Source: Paenibacillus jilunlii (lineage in GTDB: Bacteria > Bacillota > Bacilli > Paenibacillales > Paenibacillaceae). From it: a stretch of DNA of 54,068 nt. Position 1 is the stretch's first letter. Each line of letters begins with the position of its first letter. A program made the translations under genes and the position numbers. The stretch spans positions 159,473 through 213,540 of the forward strand of contig NZ_FNGM01000012.1 in the NCBI RefSeq assembly GCF_900102965.1. Direction: 5' to 3'. The notes below the pieces were generated by a model. It worked only from the letters and a program-made list of their open reading frames with translations, searched no databases and was not told the origin of the DNA. This document shows, piece after piece, positions 23,965 to 32,925 of the stretch.

Positions 23965-26580
23965 CTACAACCGCGGATCAACCGGATCGGATTCGAGCGA
24001 CAGGGCGGCAAGCACGCATTCATGCATCCGTTCCAACGGCTCCTTGCGGATAAAGCGTTCCACCGACTCTACGCTGAGGGCACATTCCATCAGGGCATGG
24101 CGCTCTTTTTTGCCGGTTTTGCGCAGCTTAAGCCGGGCCAGATTGTCCGGCTGCAGATAGTCCATCCCGTATATAATGTGCAGGTACTTGCGGCCCCTGA
24201 CTTTGATGGCAGGCTGGATTAAGCCTTTGCCGCTGCGGACAATGAAGGTTTCCGGCTTGATCACAATGCCTTCATGCCCGTCCTCGGTCAGCTCCTCCCA
24301 CCAGCGGATCACATCGGCTTCATCAGCTTCACTGGTGACCGTCCGGAATTCCGTCTCCATAAAAAGCGGCGACACTCCGGCCAGCTCGCGGCCATGCTCC
24401 ATATGCCAAAGATGGCTCTGGTCAAAAAAAGTCCGCCCGCTGTGCGCCAGCGTATGGAACGGAGCGATCCGGACGCCGTCAAGGCCGCTGGTGTCCCAGC
24501 AGTACTGCTGAAACGCTTCACGGAATACACGGGCGTTCTTCAGCTTGCCCTCCATCTCCTGTACCCAGCCTGACACGTCGCGTCCGGCATTTTCCGCTTC
24601 ACGCAGCTTCCCCAGGAGCTGCTCGCGGTCCATAGCAGCAGCTTCTGCGACATGCGCGTACTGGGTTGCGATCAGCTCGCGCGCCTTCAGGTTCCACGGG
24701 ATGATTTCGGCGTCAAGCAGCAGCAGATCGGTATCATAGCGGGCCCAGTAACCGGCTTGGTGCAAGTCCGAGCTCAACCGGGACAGCACTTCCGTCTCGG
24801 TGTCCTTGCCAAAGAAGGCCCGGCCGGTACGGGTGTAAACCGTGCCGAGCGTAGGACGGCCCACATAGGGCACAGCGGCGGCTTCATCCCGGAACAGCAG
24901 CAGAACGGCGCGGCTGCCCATGTGTTTTTTCTCCGCCACCATAGTCTTAACGCCCTGGGAACGGTAGTAAGCAATCGCTTCACGGGGATGTTCCAGGTAC
25001 GCTTCATCGGCGGATACCGCCGGTGCCGGACTCATCGTAGGCGGAATGTAGACAAGCTCCTCCATAGGGATGGTGAAATGGGACACCGTGTCTATCGCCG
25101 CTTTTACAAATTCACCGCGCACAGAAATTTCGCCGTAGGCGTCCGTCATGACAGAGTACCCTTCCACGAGCTTGCGGAGATTAGGCGGGGAAAACCTCCC
25201 CCGTTCCCAGCGGATCAGCGGGCTGTCCGGGTCCCGGGCATAATCCTGATAAGCCTTGACGCTGACAAACTTCTGTTCAGGATAGCGGTAAGCGGTCAAA
25301 GAACCGCCAAAAACCGCACCCTGGTCAATATTAACCGTATTTTTCACCACTGTCGGGTAAGGTCTTGGATCATGTCCCCAGACGATAAGCTCCCCGGATT
25401 CATGTTCTACATACCACTCCTTGCGCACAGGGGCTCCTGTGGCATCCAAGCCGTCTGTATCGCCGTAGCGGCAGAAATCCTGTATCCGCTTGGATTGCTT
25501 GCCGATATATTCATCCCGGATTCCGGCATGGGCAACAACTACACGCCGAACCCCCTCACGGCACAGCACCAGATGGCTGGGTGCAGAGAGCAGAAACTGC
25601 TTCAACTCCTCTCTTAGCGCATCCGCTTCCTCCCCGCCTGCTTCAAGGGCAAGCTGTGCAAGCTCCGCGGCGATATTCTCATCGCCATGGCCCAGGGTTA
25701 CCTGACGGCCGCTAAGGTAGCGGGCAATCTTCCAGCCGTGATTGCTGTCGATCATGCGGGCGGTCCCGGCATCGCAGTGCTTTTTCCAGAATCTCATCGT
25801 ATCCAGCGATTTCGGTCCACGGCTCATCACATCTCCGACGGAGATCAAAGTTCTGCCGTCCGGATGCCGGTAGAGTCCTGCATCATCCGGTGTATACCCC
25901 AGCCGTCCCAGCAGCTCCAGCATTTCATCATAACAGCCGTGAATGTCGCCGATCACATCCACTCCTGCACCAATTTCAGCGAGCAGCGGGTTCTTTTTGC
26001 GGATAAACTGGACGGATTCGGTTTCTTTGAGCATATAAGTGAAGTCGAAGCCTTCGTCACGCAATCCGCGCAGCGAACGTTTGAACTGGACGAACTGCTG
26101 CTTCACACGCTGTCTGCCGCGCGGCTGGTCCCGGCTTTTATCCCGCTCTAACAGGGTCTGCTCCGGCAGATCCAGAATCCAGGCAGCACAGGGGAGATCA
26201 TGTCCGGCTGCCAAATCGATATACTTCCTGCGGTATTCCGGCTGCAGATGTGTGGCATCCACCACCGTCAGCTTGCCCAGCCGGCAGCGCATCGACACCA
26301 CGGTATTCATCGCCTCAAAAGCCAGATTCGACAGCAGCTGATAATCTCCGTACAGAATGTCTGCTTCCTCCCGGGGGCGGCCTTTCCAGTCGATGTATTC
26401 AACATCCCCCACCAGTGTCCGGTAATCATCTGAAGAGACGATCTCCGTCTGCAGCAGTACACCTTCTTGCACCAGTCTGCGGAGCAGGGTCGTTTTGCCG
26501 CTGTTCGAAGGCCCGACGAGCACAACAATGCCTCCGTGCGGAAAAGGAATCACCCGCTGCCCTTCTTGTCTGTCAGTCAT
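23965..26580 (-). CDS. pnkp: Polynucleotide kinase-phosphatase-ligase for RNA repair
   Basis: An 871-residue three-domain RNA repair enzyme. The N-terminal kinase has P-loop GPSNSGKTT at residues 23-31 and phosphorylates 5'-OH ends. The central binuclear metallophosphoesterase (GDIHGCYDE at 211-219, GDVMSRGP at 249-256, NHGWK at 280-284, HAG near 351) removes 2',3'-cyclic phosphates. The C-terminal ligase/adenylyltransferase has its nucleotidyl Lys in EKKHMGSR (550-557). Length matches Clostridium thermocellum Pnkp. The ATG at 26580 overlaps the hen1 stop (TAATG), so the two are translationally coupled. Pnkp and Hen1 form a complex that re-seals tRNAs cut by ribotoxins. Confidence 0.96.
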   Translation of the reverse strand: MTDRQEGQRVIPFPHGGIVVLVGPSNSGKTTLLRRLVQEGVLLQTEIVSSDDYRTLVGDVEYIDWKGRPREEADILYGDYQLLSNLAFEAMNTVVSMRCRLGKLTVVDATHLQPEYRRKYIDLAAGHDLPCAAWILDLPEQTLLERDKSRDQPRGRQRVKQQFVQFKRSLRGLRDEGFDFTYMLKETESVQFIRKKNPLLAEIGAGVDVIGDIHGCYDEMLELLGRLGYTPDDAGLYRHPDGRTLISVGDVMSRGPKSLDTMRFWKKHCDAGTARMIDSNHGWKIARYLSGRQVTLGHGDENIAAELAQLALEAGGEEADALREELKQFLLSAPSHLVLCREGVRRVVVAHAGIRDEYIGKQSKRIQDFCRYGDTDGLDATGAPVRKEWYVEHESGELIVWGHDPRPYPTVVKNTVNIDQGAVFGGSLTAYRYPEQKFVSVKAYQDYARDPDSPLIRWERGRFSPPNLRKLVEGYSVMTDAYGEISVRGEFVKAAIDTVSHFTIPMEELVYIPPTMSPAPAVSADEAYLEHPREAIAYYRSQGVKTMVAEKKHMGSRAVLLLFRDEAAAVPYVGRPTLGTVYTRTGRAFFGKDTETEVLSRLSSDLHQAGYWARYDTDLLLLDAEIIPWNLKARELIATQYAHVAEAAAMDREQLLGKLREAENAGRDVSGWVQEMEGKLKNARVFREAFQQYCWDTSGLDGVRIAPFHTLAHSGRTFFDQSHLWHMEHGRELAGVSPLFMETEFRTVTSEADEADVIRWWEELTEDGHEGIVIKPETFIVRSGKGLIQPAIKVRGRKYLHIIYGMDYLQPDNLARLKLRKTGKKERHALMECALSVESVERFIRKEPLERMHECVLAALSLESDPVDPRL

Positions 26581-28037
26581 TACAACGTATCCTCCTTCGT
26601 AAATATGGCCATCTGCGTCGGGTATCCATAATCCTGCACGAATTCGCCAATCCCGCTCAGCCGGACGGAATAGTTATAAGCCTCAGTCCAGCGGGAACAC
26701 CATGCGGCAAAAGCTTCCCGGCTCCACTCAAAACGGTGGTCCCCATGGCGCATTTCCTCCTGATCCATCTCATATACTTCGTTGTATTCCTTGTTCGGTG
26801 TAGTAATAATCAGCGCCCCAGGAGCATATTCGTGAAAAATCGTCTCCATCACCCGGCCAAGCCGGTATTCATCAATATGCTCGATAACCTCGCAGAGAAT
26901 CATCACATCCTTGCTCCGCAGCGATTCATCGTAATAGAACAGCGATCCCGTCACCGGCTCCGGTACAGGAACACCAGCCTTTCCCTCCAGCCTGGCGAAA
27001 CGATCCATCGCCCGCAATTGTGCCGTGGCGGAAGGCTCCACCGCCTTAATCTCGCGCACCCCCGGCACACTGCTGAGCCTCGCGGAGAGTTTCCCTTCCC
27101 CGGAGCCGAAGTCCACGATGCTGCGCCTCAGCGAAAGATTCTCCACCACGTCCGCGATCGCGGCATAACGCAGATCATTCAGCCTGACCTTTGGTGCTGC
27201 GCCAGCCTCGGCCGCAGCTGCTGCCACCCGCGGGAACAGGGCTTCCTTTTCAGCCGTCTCAGCCATTTCTCCTGATGCTTCATCCGGCGCCTGAGTCCCT
27301 TCCAGAGGATCGCCACCGGACGTCAGACTCTCATATTGCCGGATGGCATCAGCAAAACGCAGGGTGCGCTTCAGAATCAGCCCGCGCTGGGGATGATCCT
27401 CCAGCCATCCTTCCCCGTAACGCCTGATTTTGTCCACCTCATCCTCGCTGATGTAGTAATGCTTGTAGTCATCCAGTGCAGGAATCAGCACGAACAGCTG
27501 ACGGAGCGCCGTCTGCAGCGTCTGCATCCCCTTAAGCCTGATATACCGTACAGAGCTGCGGCTCTTCAGATCAAAGGTATAGCCGGCATGCCCGCGCTCC
27601 AGCATTACCTCATAGCCCAGAGCAGTGAACAGCCCCTCCAATACCACATCCGGCAAATTGGATGCGACAGGCCCAAAGGTCAGCTCCAGGGCCAGCTTCC
27701 GCTCAACCCACGGCAAGTAAGCTTCCTTCGTTTTGCCGTTCAGCGCCGTGCCGAGCGCGGAACGGATGTAGGTGCAGAACAGGCTGCTCACCACAAATTC
27801 ACGGTCATTGATATACTGCGTAATATCATTGTGCGCCGAAGAAGCGCCTTTTACCAGCTCAACCGGGTCCGGCGTAACAAAAATAACCGCTTCCGCTTCT
27901 TCCTCCGAAGAGGCGGTGAAGACGATGCGCACCCGGGCATCTTTTTCCATCCGGTCGTACAGGTTATTGGGATTTTTGGCCAGCAGGCGGGACAGCATAC
28001 CCGCCCCCGCGCCAGCCGCTCTAATGATTAAATGCAT
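26580..28037 (-). CDS. hen1: 3'-terminal RNA ribose 2'-O-methyltransferase
   Basis: A 485-residue bacterial Hen1. The N-terminal half (about 1-240) is the ligase-activating domain that completes the Pnkp ligase. The C-terminal half is a SAM methyltransferase with VDFGSGEGKLSARL (SAM loop), CEVIEHID (metal-binding Glu/His) and GDHRFEWSREAF. It methylates the 2'-OH at the break before sealing, protecting the site from a second cut. The ATG at 28037 (MHLIIRA) has AGGAG eleven bases upstream; an ATG at 28046 sits only two bases from that site. It is cotranscribed with rlaP, 46 bp upstream, and overlaps pnkp by one base. Confidence 0.95.
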   Translation of the reverse strand: MHLIIRAAGAGAGMLSRLLAKNPNNLYDRMEKDARVRIVFTASSEEEAEAVIFVTPDPVELVKGASSAHNDITQYINDREFVVSSLFCTYIRSALGTALNGKTKEAYLPWVERKLALELTFGPVASNLPDVVLEGLFTALGYEVMLERGHAGYTFDLKSRSSVRYIRLKGMQTLQTALRQLFVLIPALDDYKHYYISEDEVDKIRRYGEGWLEDHPQRGLILKRTLRFADAIRQYESLTSGGDPLEGTQAPDEASGEMAETAEKEALFPRVAAAAAEAGAAPKVRLNDLRYAAIADVVENLSLRRSIVDFGSGEGKLSARLSSVPGVREIKAVEPSATAQLRAMDRFARLEGKAGVPVPEPVTGSLFYYDESLRSKDVMILCEVIEHIDEYRLGRVMETIFHEYAPGALIITTPNKEYNEVYEMDQEEMRHGDHRFEWSREAFAAWCSRWTEAYNYSVRLSGIGEFVQDYGYPTQMAIFTKEDTL

Positions 28038-28083
28038 AGAGTCCATCTCTCCTTAACGTCACTTGATTTTCTCTCTACGGGGT

Positions 28084-28878
28084 TCAGCGGCTCTCACCGC
28101 CCCATACCTCAAGCAGTGCGGAACGAAACAGTTCATCCAGCACGTTGTCTTCTACCCCGTTCCCTGATCCAAACCGGGCCGCACTCTCTTCAAAATGGCT
28201 GATCTGCTGCTCCAGGTACTTGTTAATACCCTCAATCCGCGGCTCCAGATTCAGCTCATCGCCTGACATTTTGCGGACCAGCAGCCTATCGACCGTTTCT
28301 CTCAGTTCGCTGCCTTCAGGAATCAGGTCTTGTACCAGCGTGGTGAAGTCGAGGGGCGGCACCTCCTGATATTTCTCAATCCAGGCGCTGGCCAGAAGCG
28401 GACGGAGAACATAGAAGTACTTCTTGATCTTGACCTCGCTGCCTTGCAGGTAAGTCCGGTAATTTCCCCGGGCCATGTGAAGATAATGATACACACAGGA
28501 TTTGGGCGAAAATCCTAGCGGCGACAAGCTGCGGATACTCTCCGCCACAGTGTAGTTCTCTTCATATCGGATCGGAGATTGCAGCCACTCCAGCAGCGGC
28601 GGGTTGGATTTGCGGAAAAGGATAAGCCCCTTTTTCAGGTCCCATCCGTTGATATCCAGCAAGTTACTGATGGGTCGTTCAATAACATCCCGCTGCTCGA
28701 AGATCGACAGGTACGCTTCCGGGCGCCGCAGATAAAGGAACCGCACATCATAGTCACTGTCTTTGGAAGGGAACCCCCAGGCCCTGCTGCCGGATTCACA
28801 AGCATACAGGATACGGACATTCTCCTCCGCTTCGATAGCACGAAGCTCGCGGATAATGGATGTATGAATATCTGACAT
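28084..28878 (-). CDS. rlaP: RNA repair-associated nucleotidyltransferase (RlaP/YcgL family)
   Basis: A 264-residue polymerase-beta-fold nucleotidyltransferase. The active site is SGSRAWGFPSKDSDYDVRF at about residues 29-47 with the GS and DxD motif. This family (PF10127) is recurrently linked with Pnkp/Hen1 or RNA ligases and has been proposed to act in RNA end healing; its reaction is not established. The ATG at 28878 has GGAG nine bases upstream; the longer frame to 28962 runs through a terminator and is not used. It is the first gene of the rlaP-hen1-pnkp unit. Confidence 0.88.
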   Translation of the reverse strand: MSDIHTSIIRELRAIEAEENVRILYACESGSRAWGFPSKDSDYDVRFLYLRRPEAYLSIFEQRDVIERPISNLLDINGWDLKKGLILFRKSNPPLLEWLQSPIRYEENYTVAESIRSLSPLGFSPKSCVYHYLHMARGNYRTYLQGSEVKIKKYFYVLRPLLASAWIEKYQEVPPLDFTTLVQDLIPEGSELRETVDRLLVRKMSGDELNLEPRIEGINKYLEQQISHFEESAARFGSGNGVEDNVLDELFRSALLEVWGGESR

Positions 28879-28910
28879 TGTGCATCTCTCCTTTTCTTGT
28901 CCACAACAAA

Positions 28911-28944
28911 ATACAAAAAAGCCATGGACTCCATCGTCCATGGC
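28911..28944 (-). terminator. Terminator or attenuator 33 bp before rlaP
   Basis: On the minus strand GCCATGGA and TCCATGGC form a perfect 8-bp stem (28921-28944) around an 8-base loop, followed by TTTTTTG (28915-28920). It stands between the rlaP start and every promoter I can see upstream, so the repair operon depends on read-through. Confidence 0.88.
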
Positions 28945-28976
28945 CAGTCTGCCGCTATGCAAATTCAGGCATATGA

Positions 28977-29114
28977 TTACCGGAAAACAACTATATATGC
29001 TGCTGCCGGAAATACAGAAACCGCTGCAAAGGCTGACCTTCCAAACGAGGCGGACCGCTGAACAGGAAACATATTGGGATTATGAGGGTACGAATGTTTT
29101 CTTTGTTCATTCAT
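28977..29114 (-). CDS. Small ORF in the leader of the RNA repair operon, 45 residues
   Basis: On the minus strand a frame of 45 codons starts at the ATG at 29114, with an excellent ribosome binding site (TAGGAGGTC at 29123-29131) and a promoter at 29159-29188. The product begins MNEQRKHSYPHNPNMF and has a hydrophobic C terminus (AAAYIVVFR). I do not recognise it. It ends 33 bp before the attenuator-like hairpin. It may be a regulatory leader peptide, or a remnant of a longer gene. Confidence 0.5.
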   Translation of the reverse strand: MNEQRKHSYPHNPNMFPVQRSASFGRSAFAAVSVFPAAAYIVVFR

Positions 29115-29158
29115 CTGGCCCTGACCTCCTAAAGTTTGTGAATGTTAATATTTCCAAA

Positions 29159-29188
29159 AGCATAATTCAAGGTTCCAGGTTTTGTCAA
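29159..29188 (-). promoter_or_regulatory. Sigma-A promoter for the RNA repair operon leader
   Basis: On the minus strand TTGACA (29183-29188) and TATGCT (29159-29164) are 18 bp apart. Transcription would start near 29152, giving a leader of about 270 nt before rlaP. Confidence 0.75.
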
Positions 29189-29223
29189 CCTGAACTGATG
29201 TCAGCACACACCTCACCCTGGGC

Positions 29224-29267
29224 AAAAAAGAGTGCCCCCGCCGGAACAATTACCGGACAAGGGGCAC
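29224..29267 (-). terminator. Intrinsic terminator of the ABC transporter operon
   Basis: On the minus strand GTGCCCC (29261-29267) pairs with GGGGCAC (29232-29238), with an inner TCCGG/CCGG stem, followed by TCTTTTTT. Confidence 0.85.
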
Positions 29268-29298
29268 AGGGGAAAGGGTACTGCAATTACATCCCATT

Positions 29299-31377
29299 TT
29301 ACGGAAGCAACGACTTCAGACCTGGTGTTATATCCTTCGCGTGTAATGCTGCATAATCTATTGATCCGTTTTTATAATTCAGCTTGACCAGATAATCGCC
29401 ATTCTTACCCTGAAAGTTACGCTGGCGGCTCAAAATATCATTGATCAGTTCCGCGCTCTTAACCATAGCCGTACGGTTCTCATTGCGGGCCAGCTCCAGA
29501 TGTTTTGGGGCGTCGAACCGCTCCCCCTCCGGGAGCTTGCCGGCATAATCATCCTTGATCAGCTCGGCAGATAGGATATCCGCTGCTGTAATACGGACTT
29601 TGTCCGCATATCCTTTTTGAACCAGCCAGCTCTCTAATTCGTGAAAGGAAGGTTTCCAGTCGTAGCTAAAATTGAACCCATACCCTTTATAACCCGGCTT
29701 GCTGTTTAATTGTATGGACGCTACCGGCTTCTGATCCCCAATCTGGTCTTCATAGCTCATATTCAGGATTTCCTGCTTCAGTAACCCGTTAAATTCCTTA
29801 ATCTCTTGCGGATCAGAGATACTGACAGCCTTAGCATCGTTAATGGAACCAAGGCGGATGCTCTCTACGTCCTCATCCAGCTGGTAAAGCCCATATTCAT
29901 TCTGTTTGAAGCCCCGGCTTTCCATCACAGCCTTCATCTCCGGTTCAAACCCTCTGCCCGGTATCCAGTATTGACGCACCAGCTTCCGCCCGTTGTCCAA
30001 TTGATAGACAAGAGTGAACATTTGGGTCCCCTGGACATAGCTATCTGCCGAATCCGTTATTTCCGGACGCACGGTTACAAGGGTATGATGAAGCCTGCGT
30101 ACAGCTTCGATATACTCTTTATCGTTCGTATAGATGTCGGGTTTATCCAATGGGGCGTCATGATCCACATCCGAAAAATTTGCGTTTGCACTGTAAGAGT
30201 ACACCCTTCCATATGAATCATCGTTGTACATCCTGTAATTACTCCCGGCATACACTCCAGTGATATGTTCCGCAGCCGGCACCCGGTCCTCATATCCGGT
30301 TAATCCGGACACCGGGATGTAGACCAGCAAACCCAGCAGTACCCCATAGACCGCAAATTCCAGCGGTACTCTGCGGGACAGGATCTGCCAGGTTTTGCGG
30401 ATAATCATCTCTGCCGCGATATAGCCAAGCAGCGCCCCTACAAGATGGCTGCAGAGAATCCAGCCCACCTGATGCGGTTTAACGGCGGCAAAATACGTCC
30501 CCGCCAGGAGCATCGCACACAGCATAACCCCGGCTTTGAACAGCGGGTTGAAATAGGTGAAGGCAATCGCCTGACCGGACTTTTCCGCGCTGCGCTTGCG
30601 GTACAATATATAGGAAAAGACGATGAACACAAGCGACAACGCGCTGTACGCCCATAATTCTCCCGTACTGAAGGGCTCTTCCCCCAGAACAATAAGATGT
30701 AATAAAGGCGACCAGATCAATCTGTCCTCACTGAGGCCAAACGATTCCGGGTAACCATAGAGATACATGCTGAGATGGAGATTGACAAATTGAATCAGCG
30801 CCGCCGGAAGGATCAGCAGAATATAAATGATAATTCCCTGGAGAACAGTTTGTCCCGTGCAGATGCCGACAAAAATGCTGAACACAAAGAGAAACAGCGT
30901 AAGAATGCTGACCGTCAGGCACCAGTTCCAGATCTCCGTTCCATGATAAATGTACATGTTTCCGTTCATCGGAGTAACAATTGCCGTGACTGCAGCAGTT
31001 AGCCATACCGGCAGCAGCAGCAGTCCTAATCCGCTAGCCAGATGCGCCGTAAGCAAATGCTCCCTCCGCAGCGGAAGGCTGTGCCACAGATCGGAAGCCC
31101 TTCTGGACTGCAAATAGCGGAACAGGAACAGCCCGGCAGCTGCCGGCAGCGAGATGATGAACAGCATTTGTATATTCCCGCCCACGCGGAACAGGGTATC
31201 TATCTTCTGCGGATCTGCACCCGGATAATTGTTCATGAAGAGCTGCAGCGGAAGCGAGAACAGCAAGCCCAAGGTATAGATGATTCCTATCCAGCCGTGC
31301 TGGCGCAAATTCTGGCGGATAACACTGCTGTTAAAGAAGTATCGGCTGCGCATCATACCCGGCATCCCCCATTTCAT
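29299..31377 (-). CDS. ABC transporter permease with DUF6449-like C-terminal domain
   Basis: A 692-residue membrane protein. Residues about 1-360 hold some ten helices of an ABC-2 type permease; a hydrophilic C-terminal region (about 365-692) follows, resembling the extension of YtrC/YtrD-type permeases. It pairs with the ATPase encoded immediately upstream. The ATG at 31377 lies inside the ATPase gene (47-nt overlap) and has GGAGG eight bases upstream, which supports translational coupling. The GntR-ATPase-permease order matches the Bacillus ytr operon, which responds to cell-envelope stress. Substrate is unknown. Confidence 0.88.
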   Translation of the reverse strand: MKWGMPGMMRSRYFFNSSVIRQNLRQHGWIGIIYTLGLLFSLPLQLFMNNYPGADPQKIDTLFRVGGNIQMLFIISLPAAAGLFLFRYLQSRRASDLWHSLPLRREHLLTAHLASGLGLLLLPVWLTAAVTAIVTPMNGNMYIYHGTEIWNWCLTVSILTLFLFVFSIFVGICTGQTVLQGIIIYILLILPAALIQFVNLHLSMYLYGYPESFGLSEDRLIWSPLLHLIVLGEEPFSTGELWAYSALSLVFIVFSYILYRKRSAEKSGQAIAFTYFNPLFKAGVMLCAMLLAGTYFAAVKPHQVGWILCSHLVGALLGYIAAEMIIRKTWQILSRRVPLEFAVYGVLLGLLVYIPVSGLTGYEDRVPAAEHITGVYAGSNYRMYNDDSYGRVYSYSANANFSDVDHDAPLDKPDIYTNDKEYIEAVRRLHHTLVTVRPEITDSADSYVQGTQMFTLVYQLDNGRKLVRQYWIPGRGFEPEMKAVMESRGFKQNEYGLYQLDEDVESIRLGSINDAKAVSISDPQEIKEFNGLLKQEILNMSYEDQIGDQKPVASIQLNSKPGYKGYGFNFSYDWKPSFHELESWLVQKGYADKVRITAADILSAELIKDDYAGKLPEGERFDAPKHLELARNENRTAMVKSAELINDILSRQRNFQGKNGDYLVKLNYKNGSIDYAALHAKDITPGLKSLLP

Positions 31378-32233
31378 AAATAAAGATTTCCTCCAGTGTC
31401 AAGGGAAGCAGATCGAACACGTATGGCTCATAGACGTGGATCACTTTCGAAATCCGCTCCCGGTCGCCTTTTACGATATACAGATCCACGCTGCCCCGCC
31501 GCTCCTGATGGAGAATTTGCAGCTTGGCCGCCAGTGCCGCCGCATGACGCTCATCACGAAAAGCTACCTGAACCTTATGCGTATCCGCCTTAAGATCATC
31601 CAGATCCTTCTCGACCAGCATCCGGCCTTGGTGCATAATGCCGACATGGTCACACAGATCCTCGATCTCCCGCAGATTATGCGAAGAGATCAGCACGGTC
31701 AGCTCCCGCTCGGCGACCTCCTGGAACAGAAGATTCTTGATCTGGCGGCGCATTACGGGGTCCAGACCGTCAATCGGCTCATCCATAATCAGCACATCCG
31801 GTCTACAGCTTAGCGCAAGCCAAAAGGCCGCCTGGCGCTGCATGCCCTTGGAGAAACGGCTTAGCTTGCGTCCCATATCGAGCCGGAATACCGTGCCCAG
31901 CTCCTCAAAACGTTTATCGCTGAAGCCCGGATAAACCGAACGGTAGAAGGCTGCCATCGTCTTGAGCGAGGCCTGCGGGAAGAAGTACGGGCTGTCCGGC
32001 ATAAAAATGAGGCCCTGCTTCACCTGCGGGCTCTCAAATACCGGCTGGCCGCCGATCTTGACGGTTCCTTCCTCAGGCCGGTAGATGCCGGCAAGTGTTT
32101 TCAGCAGGGTGGTTTTCCCTGCCCCGTTTGAACCGAGCAGGCCATAAATGGCCCCTTTATGTACCGTCAGCGACAGGCTGTCGACAGCCTTTTCTCCCTG
32201 AAAGCTTTTACTGACTCCGCGTATTTCGATCAT
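31331..32233 (-). CDS. ABC transporter ATP-binding protein (YtrB-like)
   Basis: A 300-residue ATPase. Walker A is LGSNGAGKTT at about residues 33-42, the signature is LSRFSKGMQRQ, and Walker B is VLIMDEPIDGLDP, followed by the switch His in LISSHNLRE. The signature deviates from LSGGQ, as in other YtrB-like exporters. The ATG at 32233 has GGGAG upstream. The GntR regulator stops 2 bp before this start and the permease start overlaps its end, so the three genes are one operon. Confidence 0.93.
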   Translation of the reverse strand: MIEIRGVSKSFQGEKAVDSLSLTVHKGAIYGLLGSNGAGKTTLLKTLAGIYRPEEGTVKIGGQPVFESPQVKQGLIFMPDSPYFFPQASLKTMAAFYRSVYPGFSDKRFEELGTVFRLDMGRKLSRFSKGMQRQAAFWLALSCRPDVLIMDEPIDGLDPVMRRQIKNLLFQEVAERELTVLISSHNLREIEDLCDHVGIMHQGRMLVEKDLDDLKADTHKVQVAFRDERHAAALAAKLQILHQERRGSVDLYIVKGDRERISKVIHVYEPYVFDLLPLTLEEIFIYEMGDAGYDAQPILL

Positions 32234-32235
32234 GG

Positions 32236-32616
32236 CTATTCTCCCTTCTCTCTCTGCTCCAGCACCTGACGGTACAATGCCCCAATTTCATTTTCGGTAA
32301 ATCCGAGATAGACCGCTTCTGCCATCAGGCGCAGCAGCTCTTCCCGGAGTCCTGCTCTTTTGCTCTCGTTCTGTCCCTGCTGCAGCGGAGCCACAAAGCT
32401 CCCTTTGCCCTGTAAAGAATAGATATAGCCTTCCCGCTCCAGTTCACGGTAGGCCTTCTGAATGGTATTGGGATTCACTGTAAGCTGTGAGGACAAGGTT
32501 CTTACCGATGGAAGCTGCTCATCCGCGCGCAAAATCCCGTGCATGATCAGCTCCTTGACCTTATCGTTCAACTGCTCGTAGATCGGCTTACGGCTGCGGA
32601 CATCCAATTCGAACAT
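32236..32616 (-). CDS. GntR family regulator (YtrA-type)
   Basis: A 126-residue regulator with an N-terminal winged helix (PIYEQLNDKVKELIMHG; LPSVRTLSSQLTVNPNTI; GKGSFV) and only a short helical C-terminal tail (about 40 residues), which is the YtrA subfamily. Such regulators usually repress their own operon. The ATG at 32616 has AAAGGAGG at a normal distance; the frame extension to 32730 lies in a repeat and is rejected. It is the first gene of the GntR-ATPase-permease operon. Confidence 0.93.
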   Translation of the reverse strand: MFELDVRSRKPIYEQLNDKVKELIMHGILRADEQLPSVRTLSSQLTVNPNTIQKAYRELEREGYIYSLQGKGSFVAPLQQGQNESKRAGLREELLRLMAEAVYLGFTENEIGALYRQVLEQREKGE

Positions 32617-32659
32617 AACAGTCCTCCTTTCGTGTGCTGTATCCGGCAAACATTCCATA

Positions 32660-32870
32660 TAGATTGAACTTGTGATTTTTCTATTTCGGGATAGGTCGTG
32701 ACTACAGAGAATGTTTGGACTTCCGGCCACTGCCCATCTGCAGATTTCTTGATTAATACCGTTGTTTACGGTGGAAATCCGCAGACAAAGGCGGACGCAT
32801 TCGCTCCTACAGTTCCAAACTTCTCTTCCGCCACTTTTCCCTGTTTATATATTTTCAAGTTCAACCTGTA
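32660..32870. repeat. Dispersed inverted element, family C, in the GntR leader
   Basis: An inverted element between the GntR promoter and gene. TCTGCAGATTTC and GAAATCCGCAGA are inner arms around ACCGTTGTTTACGGT; the outer arms carry GTTTGGACTT and GTTCCAAACTT. Its left end matches 16918-16975 and its right end (GCTCCTACAGTTCCAAACT...TTTTCCCT) matches 41394-41445. It would add about 210 nt to the operon's leader RNA. Confidence 0.7.
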
Positions 32871-32892
32871 TAGTGTATTAACTGTACTACTA

Positions 32893-32921
32893 TTATTAAT
32901 ACAGTATTATACTGCTGTCAA
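32893..32921 (-). promoter_or_regulatory. Promoter and palindromes of the GntR/ABC operon
   Basis: On the minus strand TTGACA (32916-32921) and TAATAA (32893-32898) are separated by 17 bp. CAGTATAATACTG, a perfect 13-bp palindrome, lies in the spacer at about 32902-32914, and a related ACTGTA/TACAGT pair flanks the -10 down to about 32870. These are good candidate GntR operators. The start codon is about 275 bp away because of the family C element. Confidence 0.7.
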
Positions 32922-32925
32922 CATA

